This document shows, one piece after another, positions 44,091-53,029 of a DNA stretch of 64,000 bases. The first letter of the stretch is position 1. Each line of letters begins with the position of its first letter. The notes beneath the pieces were generated by a model. The model was not told the origin of the DNA. It saw only the letters and a list, made by a program, of their open reading frames with translations, and searched no databases. The position numbers and the translations under genes were made by a program. This DNA comes from Prevotella sp. OH937_COT-195 (GTDB lineage: Bacteria > Bacteroidota > Bacteroidia > Bacteroidales > Bacteroidaceae): the NCBI RefSeq assembly GCF_003932845.1, contig NZ_RQZH01000005.1:35865-99864 (forward strand), in the 5' to 3' direction.

Positions 44091-45551
44091 TCATTCTATA
44101 ACTTTCATCTCTGTACGACGGTTGAGTTGGTGCTCGGCTTCACTGCAAGGCACGCCATTGGAACATCTGTTGAGCAGACGTGTCTCTCCATAGCCTACCG
44201 ATACTATGCGCGATGAAGAAATACCGTGCTCTACGAGATATGCCTTAACAGAATTGGCACGCTGTTGAGACAAACGAAGGTTGTATGAGTCGGAACCGCG
44301 AGAGTCGGTATGCGACGACATCTCCACACGAATATTCGGATTGTCAAGCAGATAAGCAACGAGTCGGTCAAGTTCCGGACGTGCATCAGGACGTATCGTG
44401 GCCTTGTCGAAGTCATAGTGTATGTTGTTAAGACGTATCGGCTCATTCAACTTAGGCTTCGTCAGACAGTGATCAACAGTTACAAGAGTCGTCTTGACAG
44501 GGTTGTATTGGTTCTTCTCTATTATGAACTCTTCCGCAGGCAGACATTCTTTCTTCGTAATATTGATTGTATAACGTGTATCCGCCCTCAATGATACCGA
44601 ATACTCACCGCGGCTGTCTGTGGTGAATTCATACATTTTCTTACCCCTGCCGCTTTTTATAACCACCTTGGCTCCAACGGCAGGTTCCGTTGTTCCGCAG
44701 ATGGTTACGCGCCCTTTGAGGGTAAATTCGGTCGGCATCGGCTTCGGTGTCGGTACGACAACCGGTGGTTTCGGTGCAACTTTCTTGGCATTAAGACGGA
44801 ATACCACTCCGCAGAACATTCCCAAAGACGACATGTCGGTCTTGCCAACATTATCCGGTTCTAAATCTGCCATCTTGCGTGGTGAATTAATTATTATGGG
44901 TTTATAGAAATAATCGCTGTAAGGCACATTGAAACAATGCATATAGTATCCTCCGAGACTTAGTCCGAACCACTCGTTGAAGAAATAAGAAAAACGCATC
45001 TGAGCTTTCATTGCCAAACGAGTCTTTGAGTCTATGTCACTGGCTGCATAAAGTGTCCTACCCATAGATCCTTCATCGAACTTCTCTTTCAATGAAGACT
45101 TGCCGCCATTTATGCTAACCATACCTGCACGTAGATTCAATTCTGCCATGAACGGAGGAAGAATAGTGGCGGGAAGACGGAACGAAGGACCTGCACCCAA
45201 GAAGATGCGTTCCACGTTATTAACAGATTCTTCAAATTTCACTTGGTGTTTTAAACCGTTCGGCACCACGCCATCCACATCTATTTCGGGCTTGTTCGTG
45301 ATATAATCTCCATCCAAACCAAGACCGAACCAACTCCAATAATGGTCAACGCCTATTCCAATATTCGGTCCGCCTTTGAAATCGAGATAACGATATGAGT
45401 TACCATGGTTCAATCCAAAGTCATATCCTCCGTGCAAGGAGAACTGCCAATGCCTGTTAAGATATTCCGGCCCGGTGTTAACGCTGACCTGTGCAAACGA
45501 GGCAGTCATTCCCAACAAGAACAATACTGCCGACAATAAAAGTTTTTTCAT
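44091..45551 (-). CDS. OmpA-family outer-membrane/peptidoglycan-binding protein
   Basis: The 486-residue protein has a signal peptide (MKKLLLSAVLFLLGMTASFAQ). A large N-terminal beta-barrel-like domain follows (about 22-260, alternating aromatic strands). Next is a carboxypeptidase-regulatory-like Ig domain (about 290-370: TLKGRVTICGTTEPAVGAKVVI). The C-terminal OmpA domain (NIHYDFDKATIRPDARPELD, SSHTDSRGSDSYNLRLSQ, NRRTEMKV) binds peptidoglycan. It probably anchors the outer membrane. It stands alone. Confidence 0.92.
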   Translation of the reverse strand: MKKLLLSAVLFLLGMTASFAQVSVNTGPEYLNRHWQFSLHGGYDFGLNHGNSYRYLDFKGGPNIGIGVDHYWSWFGLGLDGDYITNKPEIDVDGVVPNGLKHQVKFEESVNNVERIFLGAGPSFRLPATILPPFMAELNLRAGMVSINGGKSSLKEKFDEGSMGRTLYAASDIDSKTRLAMKAQMRFSYFFNEWFGLSLGGYYMHCFNVPYSDYFYKPIIINSPRKMADLEPDNVGKTDMSSLGMFCGVVFRLNAKKVAPKPPVVVPTPKPMPTEFTLKGRVTICGTTEPAVGAKVVIKSGRGKKMYEFTTDSRGEYSVSLRADTRYTINITKKECLPAEEFIIEKNQYNPVKTTLVTVDHCLTKPKLNEPIRLNNIHYDFDKATIRPDARPELDRLVAYLLDNPNIRVEMSSHTDSRGSDSYNLRLSQQRANSVKAYLVEHGISSSRIVSVGYGETRLLNRCSNGVPCSEAEHQLNRRTEMKVIE

Positions 45552-45611
45552 GTTTGGTAATTTTGTTTTATAGTTAACATATATATAATTGTAGTAGTAA
45601 TAACAACAGAG

Positions 45612-45797
45612 TCAAAGATTGCATTTACTTTTCATCGGGCTGGATATACTTTGGACATCCAAATTCTTGTATTTCTCACGGCTTTCGACAATCATGTCAA
45701 AGGTCAATGAGCCAGTTTTCCCTTTTACGCGTGTCTTTATGTAAATGAAAGCCCTTACCGTTCTCCGTTGAACTGTACCAGATAGGTCTCTCCCACT
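45612..45797 (-). pseudogene. Possible remnant of a decayed small gene
   Basis: On the minus strand a frame without a start codon reads TVRAFIYIKTRVKGKTGSLT, then FDMIVESREKYKNLDVQS, and stops at 45612. A second frame over the upstream part also looks protein-like (GFHLHKDTRKRENWLIDL), suggesting a frameshift around 45720-45730. It lies directly downstream of the lipoprotein gene at 45805. No homologue is recognised and it could be chance. Confidence 0.3.
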
Positions 45798-45804
45798 TCA
45801 GGGG

Positions 45805-46365
45805 CTAATAAATAATTAAGTCCATGATCGAGTTGAGCCTTTTTTCTATTGACTCTTGCAAAAATTCCTTGGCAAATTCCTTCGGGTCTTTCGAATTTGC
45901 AAGTTTATTGAAATCCTCTATCCCAAAAGGCTCAAGCGTTTTGCCTATCCGGCTCGAAACCATGTCGGTAGGTTGCCAACAGTAAACACCTTTCTGATCT
46001 TTTGTGTAAAGTTCGTCGTCATTCCTGTATGACATTCCGGAAAAACCCGCAGGCGAAAGGAGGTTTTCTCCTCCGGGGTATGTGGCATGATTCAGCAATA
46101 CAAGTTGTTTCCGCATATCTTTCGTAACATTGGAGAACTTGACCGTTGAGCCGTCTTTCAACTTAAGGAAATGACCAAGGGTACTGTTTTTATAGGCACC
46201 AAGGCTGACATTTCTATAAACAGTAATCCACGCTTTGCCGCTAACGGTTCCTCCACCTTCTTCGTCGTCGTCACCGCACGAAACTAACACTACCGCTGTT
46301 GCCATCGTGAATAACGCCAACAGCATGCACGGCATTCTTGATTTCTTTAAATAATACATAATCAC
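45805..46365 (-). CDS. Lipoprotein of unknown function
   Basis: The 186-residue protein has a lipoprotein signal (FTMATAVVLVSC, Cys 30) followed by an acidic DDDEEGGG linker typical of Bacteroidetes surface lipoproteins. The body has a beta-rich first half and a helical end (DPKEFAKEFLQESIEKRLNSI). I do not recognise a family. It may have used the in-frame ATG two or eleven residues later than the listed start. A decayed ORF follows it. Confidence 0.7.
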   Translation of the reverse strand: MIMYYLKKSRMPCMLLALFTMATAVVLVSCGDDDEEGGGTVSGKAWITVYRNVSLGAYKNSTLGHFLKLKDGSTVKFSNVTKDMRKQLVLLNHATYPGGENLLSPAGFSGMSYRNDDELYTKDQKGVYCWQPTDMVSSRIGKTLEPFGIEDFNKLANSKDPKEFAKEFLQESIEKRLNSIMDLIIY

Positions 46366-46844
46366 TTTAGTTTTGAGTTTATAAATTTATTTATTGATAA
46401 GCACATAATCCGTCAGCCGGATTAATTAGTTTAAGATGTACATCCTCAATCATGCAAATGATACTCACATGTTGCAAAGATTACGATGTTTATATGTTCC
46501 AGTGTAAGTTAATATTTATAATCCTTGGTGCAATATTAATAAATTTTATCGAAATATGCAAGTATTCTTATAAAAAAATACTGTTTGGATAAAAAAAACA
46601 AAAAAAACAATTCAAATGACACCGAAGACAGAGTGAAGAAACAACGACATATACATAATAAATACATTTGTGTTGAACTTATACAATTTCTCGTATTTGT
46701 CGCCTTTCACCATTACCGAAGCCCCGACTGCGGAATTCTTGGTTCAACAGCCGGGTACATGTCATCCGAGTATAAATACGACAGGCTTCGGTATCAGTAG
46801 GATTAATCGGTTGTGTAGTTTCAAATAGGATATGTACGGACGTA
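46366..46844. other. Gene-free gap before pyrH
   Basis: This 479-bp gap is AT-rich on its left. The only structure seen is a 10-bp inverted pair TACCGAAGCC (46714-46723) and GGCTTCGGTA (46784-46793) around 60 bp of more GC-balanced sequence. A 71-codon plus-strand frame at 46585 is lysine/asparagine-rich and unlike a protein. Nothing else is supported. Confidence 0.4.
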
Positions 46845-47555
46845 TCAACGATGTACGAGCGTGCCTATTTCCTCGCCGTCGATTACCTTTTTCAGATTTC
46901 CCACCACGTCCATGTTGAACACATATATGGGCAGGTCGTTGTCGTTGCACATGCAGATTGCGGTGAGATCCATTACTTTCAGTCCCCGTGCGAGTACCTC
47001 GTTGTATGTAATGTCTGCGAATTTCACCGCAGCCGGGTCTTTCTCCGGATCGGCGGTATATACTCCGTCCACACGTGTACCCTTCAACATCACGTCGGCC
47101 TCAATCTCCAATCCGCGCAGCGACGAGCCGGTGTCGGTTGTGAAATACGGCGAGCCGGTACCTGCCGAGAATATACATACGCTTCCCTTCTCCATTGCCT
47201 CGATGGCACGCCATTTGGTATAAAATTCGCCTATTGGCTCCATGCGTATTGCCGTAAGCACCTTGTTTTTCACACCTTCTGCACCGAGTGCGCTGCTCAA
47301 CGCGAGCGAGTTGACAACCGTTGCCAACATTCCCATTTGGTCGCCCTTAACGCGGTCGAACCCTCTCTGCGCTCCGCTGACACCTCTAAATATGTTGCCG
47401 CCGCCAATGACTATGCCTATCTGCACTCCCATGTCGTGGATTTCTTTTATCTGACGTGCATAGTCGCCAAGGCGTTCGGGATCGATGCCATACTGTTGAT
47501 TTCCCATAAGGCTCTCGCCCGAAAGTTTTAAGAGAATACGTTTAAATCTTGCCAT
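46845..47555 (-). CDS. pyrH: UMP kinase (PyrH)
   Basis: PyrH phosphorylates UMP to UDP and belongs to the amino-acid kinase family. The 236-residue protein shows LKLSGESLMG at its start, GIVIGGGNIFRG, TDTGSSLRGLEIEADVMLKGT, VDGVYTADPEKDP and LPIYVFNMD. Length is typical. It begins 8 bp after the birA stop, so the two are probably cotranscribed. Confidence 0.97.
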   Translation of the reverse strand: MARFKRILLKLSGESLMGNQQYGIDPERLGDYARQIKEIHDMGVQIGIVIGGGNIFRGVSGAQRGFDRVKGDQMGMLATVVNSLALSSALGAEGVKNKVLTAIRMEPIGEFYTKWRAIEAMEKGSVCIFSAGTGSPYFTTDTGSSLRGLEIEADVMLKGTRVDGVYTADPEKDPAAVKFADITYNEVLARGLKVMDLTAICMCNDNDLPIYVFNMDVVGNLKKVIDGEEIGTLVHR

Positions 47556-47563
47556 ATTATTGT

Positions 47564-48331
47564 TTATTTGTTTATTAATCCGATTACTCCGTTTGCCACC
47601 TTTGCCGTATTGTCCGGCACGAATGCCACATCCTTGAAAGCATAGCAGCGTTGACGGCCAAAGGTGTCCCGCAATACTATGTGTCCGTCGTCTTTTACGG
47701 TAACTATCTCTGCACTGAATTTGCCATCGGCATCGCGATACTCATGGAAACCGTCACGCCGATACAATACACTTCGGTATCGCCGGCGGATTTCGTCGGC
47801 GTTCAAATTCTCCAAATAATGAGAGTATAAGTTTGTCAGCGATTGCAGTATCTCTCGGCAATCACGCTCAATGCCGTCAATCAATACCATCGACACGGGG
47901 TTCGGTGCATCGCTCAGGAACACTCTTTGGTTAACATTAAGTCCTATGCCGATGATACATTCTTTGATGTGAGTGCCTGAAAGACTGTTCTCTATCAATA
48001 TCCCCGCTATTTTACCATCGCCTACATATATGTCATTCGGCCATTTTACCCGTATTTCGCAATGTAACGCGTGCGCGAGATATTCGCTTGTCGCCACGGC
48101 TATCATCATGGATATGATGTATTGCTCGTTGGCAGATATGCCTTTGGGACGTATCCTCATGCTGAACGTAAGGTTTTTGCCATGCTCGCTCTCCCATTGG
48201 TTCGTTCCCTGTCCGCGCCCCGCTGTCTGAAATCCGGTCCACACGACGGTCATGTCTTCGTCGCCATCATATTCCCGCAGGAAGTTATTCGTGGAATCCA
48301 GTTCCTTCTTGTAAACGATTTTGCAATTCAT
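47564..48331 (-). CDS. birA: Biotin-protein ligase (BirA)
   Basis: BirA attaches biotin to carboxylase carrier proteins. The 255-residue protein lacks an N-terminal repressor domain. Visible motifs are DSTNNFLRE, QTAGRGQGTNQWES (biotinyl-AMP loop), RVKWPNDIYV, KIAGILIEN and GIGLNVNQ. The frame opens 12 bp further up from a TTG, but that codon overlaps the -7 element TAACTTTG (complement of 48341-48348), so I start at ATG 48331. tadA diverges from it. Confidence 0.93.
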   Translation of the reverse strand: MNCKIVYKKELDSTNNFLREYDGDEDMTVVWTGFQTAGRGQGTNQWESEHGKNLTFSMRIRPKGISANEQYIISMMIAVATSEYLAHALHCEIRVKWPNDIYVGDGKIAGILIENSLSGTHIKECIIGIGLNVNQRVFLSDAPNPVSMVLIDGIERDCREILQSLTNLYSHYLENLNADEIRRRYRSVLYRRDGFHEYRDADGKFSAEIVTVKDDGHIVLRDTFGRQRCYAFKDVAFVPDNTAKVANGVIGLINK

Positions 48332-48446
48332 TATTGCATGCAAAGTTACGGAATATTTTGTACAATGACACCCGATGACACTTACTTTTTTGTCATTGCA
48401 GTTAAAATTCGACTTATTTTTATATATGTGTATAAACGAAAAGCAT

Positions 48447-48454
48447 TACCTTTG
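48447..48454 (+). promoter_or_regulatory. -7 element of tadA, 4 nt from the start codon
   Basis: TACCTTTG (48447-48454) ends 4 nt before the ATG at 48459, so the tadA mRNA should be leaderless or nearly so. The upstream frame that extends to 48375 spans this element and cannot be the true N-terminus. A -33 match is weak. Confidence 0.55.
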
Positions 48455-48458
48455 CAAT

Positions 48459-48911
48459 ATGGAAAACGAAGAGAGAAAGAGAGACGAACATTTTATGCGG
48501 CATGCCATCAACGAGGCACGGCAGGCATCGGCAGAAGGCGAGATACCAATCGGTGCGGTGATTGTGGCAGGAGGCAGGATTATCTCGCGGACCCACAACC
48601 TTACGGAGACTCTCAACGATGTCACCGCGCATGCCGAGATGCTTGCCATCACTGCCGCCGAGAATGCACTCGGCGGCAAATACCTTACCGGATGTACACT
48701 GTATGTGACGGTAGAACCTTGTCCGATGTGTGCCGGTGCGATTGGCTGGGCACAGATTCCACGTGTTGTTTATGGAACCACGGACGAGAAACGAGGCTAC
48801 AGGAGATATGCCCCGAACGCATTGCATCCCCGTACAAATGCAGTTGGCGACATCCTCGGAGAAGAATGTCGCCAACTGATGATTGATTTCTTTTCGGCCA
48901 AAAGAGGATAA
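48459..48911 (+). CDS. tadA: tRNA adenosine(34) deaminase TadA
   Basis: TadA converts adenosine to inosine at the wobble base of tRNA-Arg(ACG). The 150-residue enzyme has the HAE motif (TAHAEMLAI) with the catalytic Glu and the second zinc site EPCPMCAGAI. TTDEKRGYRRY and the C-terminal helix follow. The start was placed by the promoter just upstream. Guanine deaminases have a similar motif, but the overall pattern fits TadA. Confidence 0.93.
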   Translation: MENEERKRDEHFMRHAINEARQASAEGEIPIGAVIVAGGRIISRTHNLTETLNDVTAHAEMLAITAAENALGGKYLTGCTLYVTVEPCPMCAGAIGWAQIPRVVYGTTDEKRGYRRYAPNALHPRTNAVGDILGEECRQLMIDFFSAKRG

Positions 48912-48933
48912 TCCCGTCTGCCGTAAAGTGTTT

Positions 48934-49779
48934 TTATTTCACCTCTATTACGAGATATTTGCTCGTACTCCAGAATGTCTGTGGGTCTGTGATGCGGAGT
49001 ATATACTGCCCCTTTGCGTCCTTTTCAAGAATGTAACTGCCTGACGGGTGCGAAGTTTTCATTTCCGCTTTCTTTGAGTAGAGTTTTATTTCTTTCTGCA
49101 CTCGTATGTCAATCTTGGTAAAGTAACTCTTGTTGAAATTACCGCGCAACACACGGCTGCCCTCTATTATGCCCTGTTCTTTGAGTTCTCTCTTTGTTCC
49201 GAACACAAACCATGCGGTATTCAACTGCTTGTCCTGATTGCTGATGGTAGAACTCTTCTGCTCGCTCTCCGTTTTAAGGTTGTCAACATCTGTGTTAAGA
49301 TTTGATATTGTCTCGTCGAGTTCCGAAATGTGAATATCTTTCTGCTCAAGTTCTTCGCGCAGTTTTTGCAGTTCGACATCTTTCTGCTCAAGTTGTTTCG
49401 TGAGATTTTCCACAGTACGTTTCAGTTGGTCGCCCTTGAAAGAACTCTCGCGAAGTTGTTTGCGCAGTTTGTCGAGCAGTTCGCGATTTTGGCTCATGCG
49501 TTCCTGAATGAACTTTATGTCCTCTTTTATCTTCTGCTTGCGGTCTGCACCCTCGCCCGAACGGGCAAGTGTGACACGTCCCTCTGCCTCGCTTATTTCT
49601 CGTAACCCTTCATTGATGTCATTGAGTGTCCCCATGATATCATTAATCTCATTCTCTTTCTGTTCAACAATCCTTTGCAGCGAGTCACTCATCGTTGCAC
49701 CCGGAGCATCAGAAACTTTGTTGCCTGTACATGCTGCCAATGCCGTTAAGCAGGCTGCGAAAAACAATAATTTCTTCAT
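48934..49779 (-). CDS. Coiled-coil lipoprotein
   Basis: The 281-residue protein has a lipoprotein signal (AACLTALAAC, Cys 17). A long coiled-coil (about 30-200) follows with heptad-rich stretches such as LRKQLRESSFKGDQLKRT and the repeated QLEQKDVELQKLREELEQKD. A small beta-rich C-terminal domain ends VIEVK. Similar lipoproteins are common in Bacteroidales without known function. It converges with tadA. Confidence 0.82.
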   Translation of the reverse strand: MKKLLFFAACLTALAACTGNKVSDAPGATMSDSLQRIVEQKENEINDIMGTLNDINEGLREISEAEGRVTLARSGEGADRKQKIKEDIKFIQERMSQNRELLDKLRKQLRESSFKGDQLKRTVENLTKQLEQKDVELQKLREELEQKDIHISELDETISNLNTDVDNLKTESEQKSSTISNQDKQLNTAWFVFGTKRELKEQGIIEGSRVLRGNFNKSYFTKIDIRVQKEIKLYSKKAEMKTSHPSGSYILEKDAKGQYILRITDPQTFWSTSKYLVIEVK

Positions 49780-49836
49780 GTCTTTATAAATTTATGATTC
49801 CCAAAAAATTCTATGGTGTATTACTATATACGGATT

Positions 49837-50508
49837 TCAGTCCTTTCCCGCAACCACCACCACAAACTCTCCACGCGGTTCGTGTTCCTTGAAATGAGCC
49901 GTTATTTCGCCAAGCGTTCCGCGGACACACTCTTCGTGTACCTTGGATATTTCGCGGCAAACACTCGCCCTGCGTTCTTCGCCAAACTCTGCGACAAGTT
50001 GCCCAAGTAGTTTCAGCAGGCGATACGGCGATTCGTAGAAAACCATCGTACGCTGTTCGTCGGCAAGAGCCTTTATGCGCGACTGTCGTCCTTTTTTCTG
50101 CGGAAGGAAACCTTCGAAACAGAATCGGTCGCATGGCAGACCGCTCGACACGAGAGCCGGTATCATGGCCGTTGCTCCCGGCAGGCACTGTACCTCAATC
50201 CCTGCATTTACAGCCTCGCGGACAAGATAGAAACCCGGATCGCTGATGCCGGGTGTTCCGGCGTCGCTTATCATTGCCACCGTGGCTCCCGCCCTCATTC
50301 TGTCAACAATGCCGGCACTTGTTCCGTGCTCGTTGAACTTATGGTGCGACATCAGCCGGTTGTGTATATCAAAATGCTTCAGCAGAATACCCGACGTGCG
50401 AGTGTCTTCGGCAAGAACCAAGTCGGCTTCTTTCAGCACCCTGACGGCGCGAAACGTCATATCTTCCATATTTCCCACAGGCGTGGGAACAACATATAAG
50501 ATGCCCAT
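49837..50508 (-). CDS. rsmI: 16S rRNA 2'-O-ribose C1402 methyltransferase (RsmI)
   Basis: RsmI methylates the 2'-O of C1402 in 16S rRNA. I use the start MGILYVVPTPVGN at 50508; the listed frame runs nine codons further upstream. The 223-residue protein has PTPVGNMEDMT, AEDTRTSGILLKHF, ISDAGTPGISDPG and GATAMIPALVSSGLP, all standard for the tetrapyrrole-methylase fold of this family. It lies downstream of no close partner on its strand. Confidence 0.95.
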   Translation of the reverse strand: MGILYVVPTPVGNMEDMTFRAVRVLKEADLVLAEDTRTSGILLKHFDIHNRLMSHHKFNEHGTSAGIVDRMRAGATVAMISDAGTPGISDPGFYLVREAVNAGIEVQCLPGATAMIPALVSSGLPCDRFCFEGFLPQKKGRQSRIKALADEQRTMVFYESPYRLLKLLGQLVAEFGEERRASVCREISKVHEECVRGTLGEITAHFKEHEPRGEFVVVVAGKD

Positions 50509-50960
50509 AAATCGCGACAAAGATAGTATAATCACTCCAAATAGCCAAACAAATTATTTTTTTTTATTCAAAAAACAATCGGAACAATTGGTTGTAAATG
50601 CAATTAACACACAAAAAATTGCAGGAAAAAGGACAAAGAAAAAAACGATATTTTTAACTTGAAAGAGAATTGCATTCCTACTCCGAATGAGTGAAATTGC
50701 CGTTTTCGCAGCTCCCCGCACAACAGCATAAACCGTCAGGTATAACGTCATAGAACTTCGTGACGGCAGCGTATTATTGTGAACTTAAAAGGCATGCGGC
50801 GGCACAGGCAAAACGTATTTACCGGCATTATTCGCATTATTGCACGCACAAGCCGGCTCTGCAAGTTTTGAATATTGAATATTCCACCGTTAAAAAACGA
50901 TATTTTATTTGTCATTATCAAAACGTATGTGTATATTTGCAGAAATAAAATACAAGAAAA
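50509..50960. other. Gap between rsmI and the AI-2E permease gene
   Basis: This 452-bp stretch is AT-rich. I see no gene in it; the short open frames have no protein-like pattern. It ends with the promoter at 50908-50939. Confidence 0.4.
50908..50939 (+). promoter_or_regulatory. Promoter of the AI-2E-family permease gene
   Basis: TTTG (50908-50911), a 20-bp spacer and TATATTTG (50932-50939) match the Bacteroidetes consensus. The GTG start follows at 50961. Confidence 0.65.
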
Positions 50961-52112
50961 GTGTTTGAACAGAAAATAACATTCGACAAACTGATACGTT
51001 GGATTATTACCGCCTTTATGGTAATGGCTGTAATTTTCACAATCGACTACCTGAGCAGCGTGTTGCTGCCATTCTTCGTGGCATGGTTACTTGCGTACCT
51101 GCTGTACCCAATCGTACATTTTACTCAATACAAACTGCATGTACCCACACGCGCACTCAGCATCGTTGTCACACTCGTGTTCGTAACCGCAGTGCTGTCC
51201 GGAGTGTTTTACCTCATATTCCCTCCGATGATAGAACAGTTCGAGAAACTGGGAGTGCTGATAACACAATACATACAAGACAATACCGACAGCAACAACA
51301 TCTCGCAGATAATACAGCAGTGGGTTCGCGACAACTACAAGTATATTAATACTTTCATTAAACAAAAAGATGTTACCGACACAATAAAGAGTGTCATGCC
51401 GGGAGTTTTCAACATGCTCGGACAAACCGCAAACATAATACTCAGCATCGTGGCATCGCTCATTACATTATTATATATGTTCTTCATATTGCTCGACTAC
51501 GAGTATCTCACACGAAACTGGATACGCATCTTCCCAAAGAAAAACAGACCGTTCTGGACTGTATTGGCAAGCGATGTGAAACGAGAGATGAACAACTATA
51601 TAAGAGGACAGGGACTCGTGGCACTAACAATGGGAATACTCTTCTGCATAGGATTCACAATAATAGATTTCCCCATGGCCATAGGACTCGGCATTCTCAT
51701 CGGCATAATGGATCTTGTGCCATATCTGCACACATTCGCACTGATTCCGACGGCATTCCTCGCCTTGCTGAAAGCCGTGGACACCGGACAAAATTTTTGG
51801 ATAATACTCGCTTCGGCTGTTGCCGTGTTCTGCATCGTACAAGTGATAATAGACCTCATCGTGACACCTAAAATAATGGGGAAAACAATGCGGCTCAACC
51901 CTGCAATACTCCTGCTGTCGCTATCGATATGGGGAGCATTGCTCGGCTTTATAGGACTTATCATAGCATTGCCGCTCACAACAATTATCATTGCGTATTA
52001 CAAAAGGTATATCACGAAAGACGAAGATAACGATACCGAAAAAAGCAGAGACAATTTGGAGAAAAACGCTACCGATGACCATAAATTAACCATGGAAAAA
52101 GCAAAAAACTGA
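50961..52112 (+). CDS. AI-2E-family transporter (PerM-like)
   Basis: The 383-residue membrane protein has about seven to eight TM helices (first two at about 12-50, and several between 150 and 340). The family motif VPYLHTFALIPTAFLALL occurs near 255 with ILIGIMDLVP before it, and the conserved end is LLGFIGLIIALPL. A charged C-terminal tail (DEDNDTEKSRDNLEKN) is dispensable-looking. AI-2E proteins export various small solutes or ions; the substrate is unknown. It starts with GTG at 50961, following a good promoter. Confidence 0.9.
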   Translation: MFEQKITFDKLIRWIITAFMVMAVIFTIDYLSSVLLPFFVAWLLAYLLYPIVHFTQYKLHVPTRALSIVVTLVFVTAVLSGVFYLIFPPMIEQFEKLGVLITQYIQDNTDSNNISQIIQQWVRDNYKYINTFIKQKDVTDTIKSVMPGVFNMLGQTANIILSIVASLITLLYMFFILLDYEYLTRNWIRIFPKKNRPFWTVLASDVKREMNNYIRGQGLVALTMGILFCIGFTIIDFPMAIGLGILIGIMDLVPYLHTFALIPTAFLALLKAVDTGQNFWIILASAVAVFCIVQVIIDLIVTPKIMGKTMRLNPAILLLSLSIWGALLGFIGLIIALPLTTIIIAYYKRYITKDEDNDTEKSRDNLEKNATDDHKLTMEKAKN

Positions 52113-52141
52113 AGAAAATAATAAAAAATACGAAGAATAAT

Positions 52142-52172
52142 TTTGGAAATAAAAAAATATATCGTACCTTTG
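52142..52172 (+). promoter_or_regulatory. tRNA-Lys promoter
   Basis: TTTG (52142-52145), a 19-bp spacer and TACCTTTG (52165-52172) form a full consensus 33 bp upstream of the tRNA. Confidence 0.7.
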
Positions 52173-52204
52173 CAACCGCTTTTCGCATCGATGGTATCAA
52201 TGGA

Positions 52205-52277
52205 GATCCGTTAGCTCAGTTGGTAGAGCACAACACTTTTAATGTTGGGGTCTTGGGTTCGAGCCCCAAACGGATCA
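52205..52277 (+). tRNA. tRNA-Lys (anticodon TTT)
   Basis: The 73-nt sequence folds with acceptor GATCCGT/ACGGATC, D-arm GCTC-AGTTGGTA-GAGC, anticodon stem CAACA/TGTTG with loop CTTTTAA, and T-arm TTGGG-TTCGAGC-CCCAA. Discriminator is A and CCA is not encoded. Confidence 0.95.
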
Positions 52278-52392
52278 CGATGACAGTCGGCAGATTATGT
52301 TGTCAATCGCACATATTCTGCCGACTATCATCTTTTTTAGTAATAACACATACAAGATTATCACTTTATTCGCAAGTACTCAAAAGCATGAT

Positions 52393-52594
52393 TTAACCCA
52401 AATCGGTCATTAGACCGCATTTGCTTAGATTTGCCATTGCCGTTACGCTTCCCAACTGCTTTAACCCGCTTGCTGACATCTGCGCAGCCGTTTCATCTCG
52501 ACGTAACCCGCTACGCCTTAGATGAAACGGCTGCACATCCGCTCAACAATCGAACAAAACCGGTTGAGGGTTCTAATGACCGATTGGGGTTTAA
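52393..52594 (-). repeat. 202-bp TIR element (copy 2, inverted relative to copy 1)
   Basis: The element has the same ends as copy 1, TTAACCC and its complement, with small changes in the right-hand repeat (GGGGTTTAA). Read in reverse it aligns along its whole length with 11984-12184. Its internal hairpin is perfect: GCAGCCGTTTCATC (52484-52497) pairs with GATGAAACGGCTGC (52521-52534), 14 bp each. It lies 115 bp downstream of tRNA-Lys and has no credible ORF. Confidence 0.78.
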
Positions 52595-52773
52595 CATGCA
52601 ATGTATTGCTCCACGGAAACTTTGTCACAAATATGTTGTCGGTATTGACAACATACAACATGTTGCACAAAAAGCCGTAAATCAACATATAAATAATTGA
52701 TATAAGCAGAGCAACCATATAAATCTTAAATATAAGTTACATTCGCATATCACGGTAAATATCGGTACGGTTA

Positions 52774-52839
52774 CAATTTCGGCTGTTTTACAGAGTAATT
52801 TCGGCGAAATTGCTTGCCAAAACCACCGAAATCACTTGT
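52774..52839 (+). repeat. 22-bp-period dyad array D (3 units)
   Basis: Units start at 52774, 52796 and 52818. Their cores are CAATTTCGGCTGTTTTAC, TAATTTCGGCGAAATTGC and CAAAACCACCGAAATCAC. The middle unit contains the best dyad of all (AATTTC-GGC-GAAATT). As at 12 kb, it follows a copy of the TIR element, here 179 bp away. The gap from 52278 to 53114 otherwise holds only the hairpin at 52953. Confidence 0.7.
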
Positions 52840-52952
52840 TTTTATGGCACAAAACGGAAACAGAAAAACGGGTAGTCGTGAAAAGTGATGGCAAGAATGC
52901 CGTTGAAAGATTACAGAATACGCACATAAGACGTACCGATATACACCACAGA

Positions 52953-53029
52953 TTCGGGATAAGAAACAGCGTTGCGGTTCATAAAAAAGGAACAAAACAA
53001 CTATGTCTTTCCCAATTTCTTATCCCGAA
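52953..53029. repeat. Long-loop inverted repeat
   Basis: Arms TTCGGGATAAGAAA (52953-52966) and TTTCTTATCCCGAA (53016-53029) are perfectly complementary over 14 bp with a 49-nt loop. A related string GGGGTAAGAAACAGC occurs at 12295-12309, also downstream of the TIR element and array at that locus. Neither position is a good terminator, so the role is unknown. Confidence 0.5.

Noticed and set aside
46585..46800. 71-codon ORF before pyrH
   Set aside because: It is Lys/Asn-rich from A-tracts at the start, overlaps an inverted repeat and has no protein-like pattern.
48375..48458. N-terminal extension of TadA
   Set aside because: The frame spans the -7 element directly before ATG 48459 and the residues do not resemble the family.
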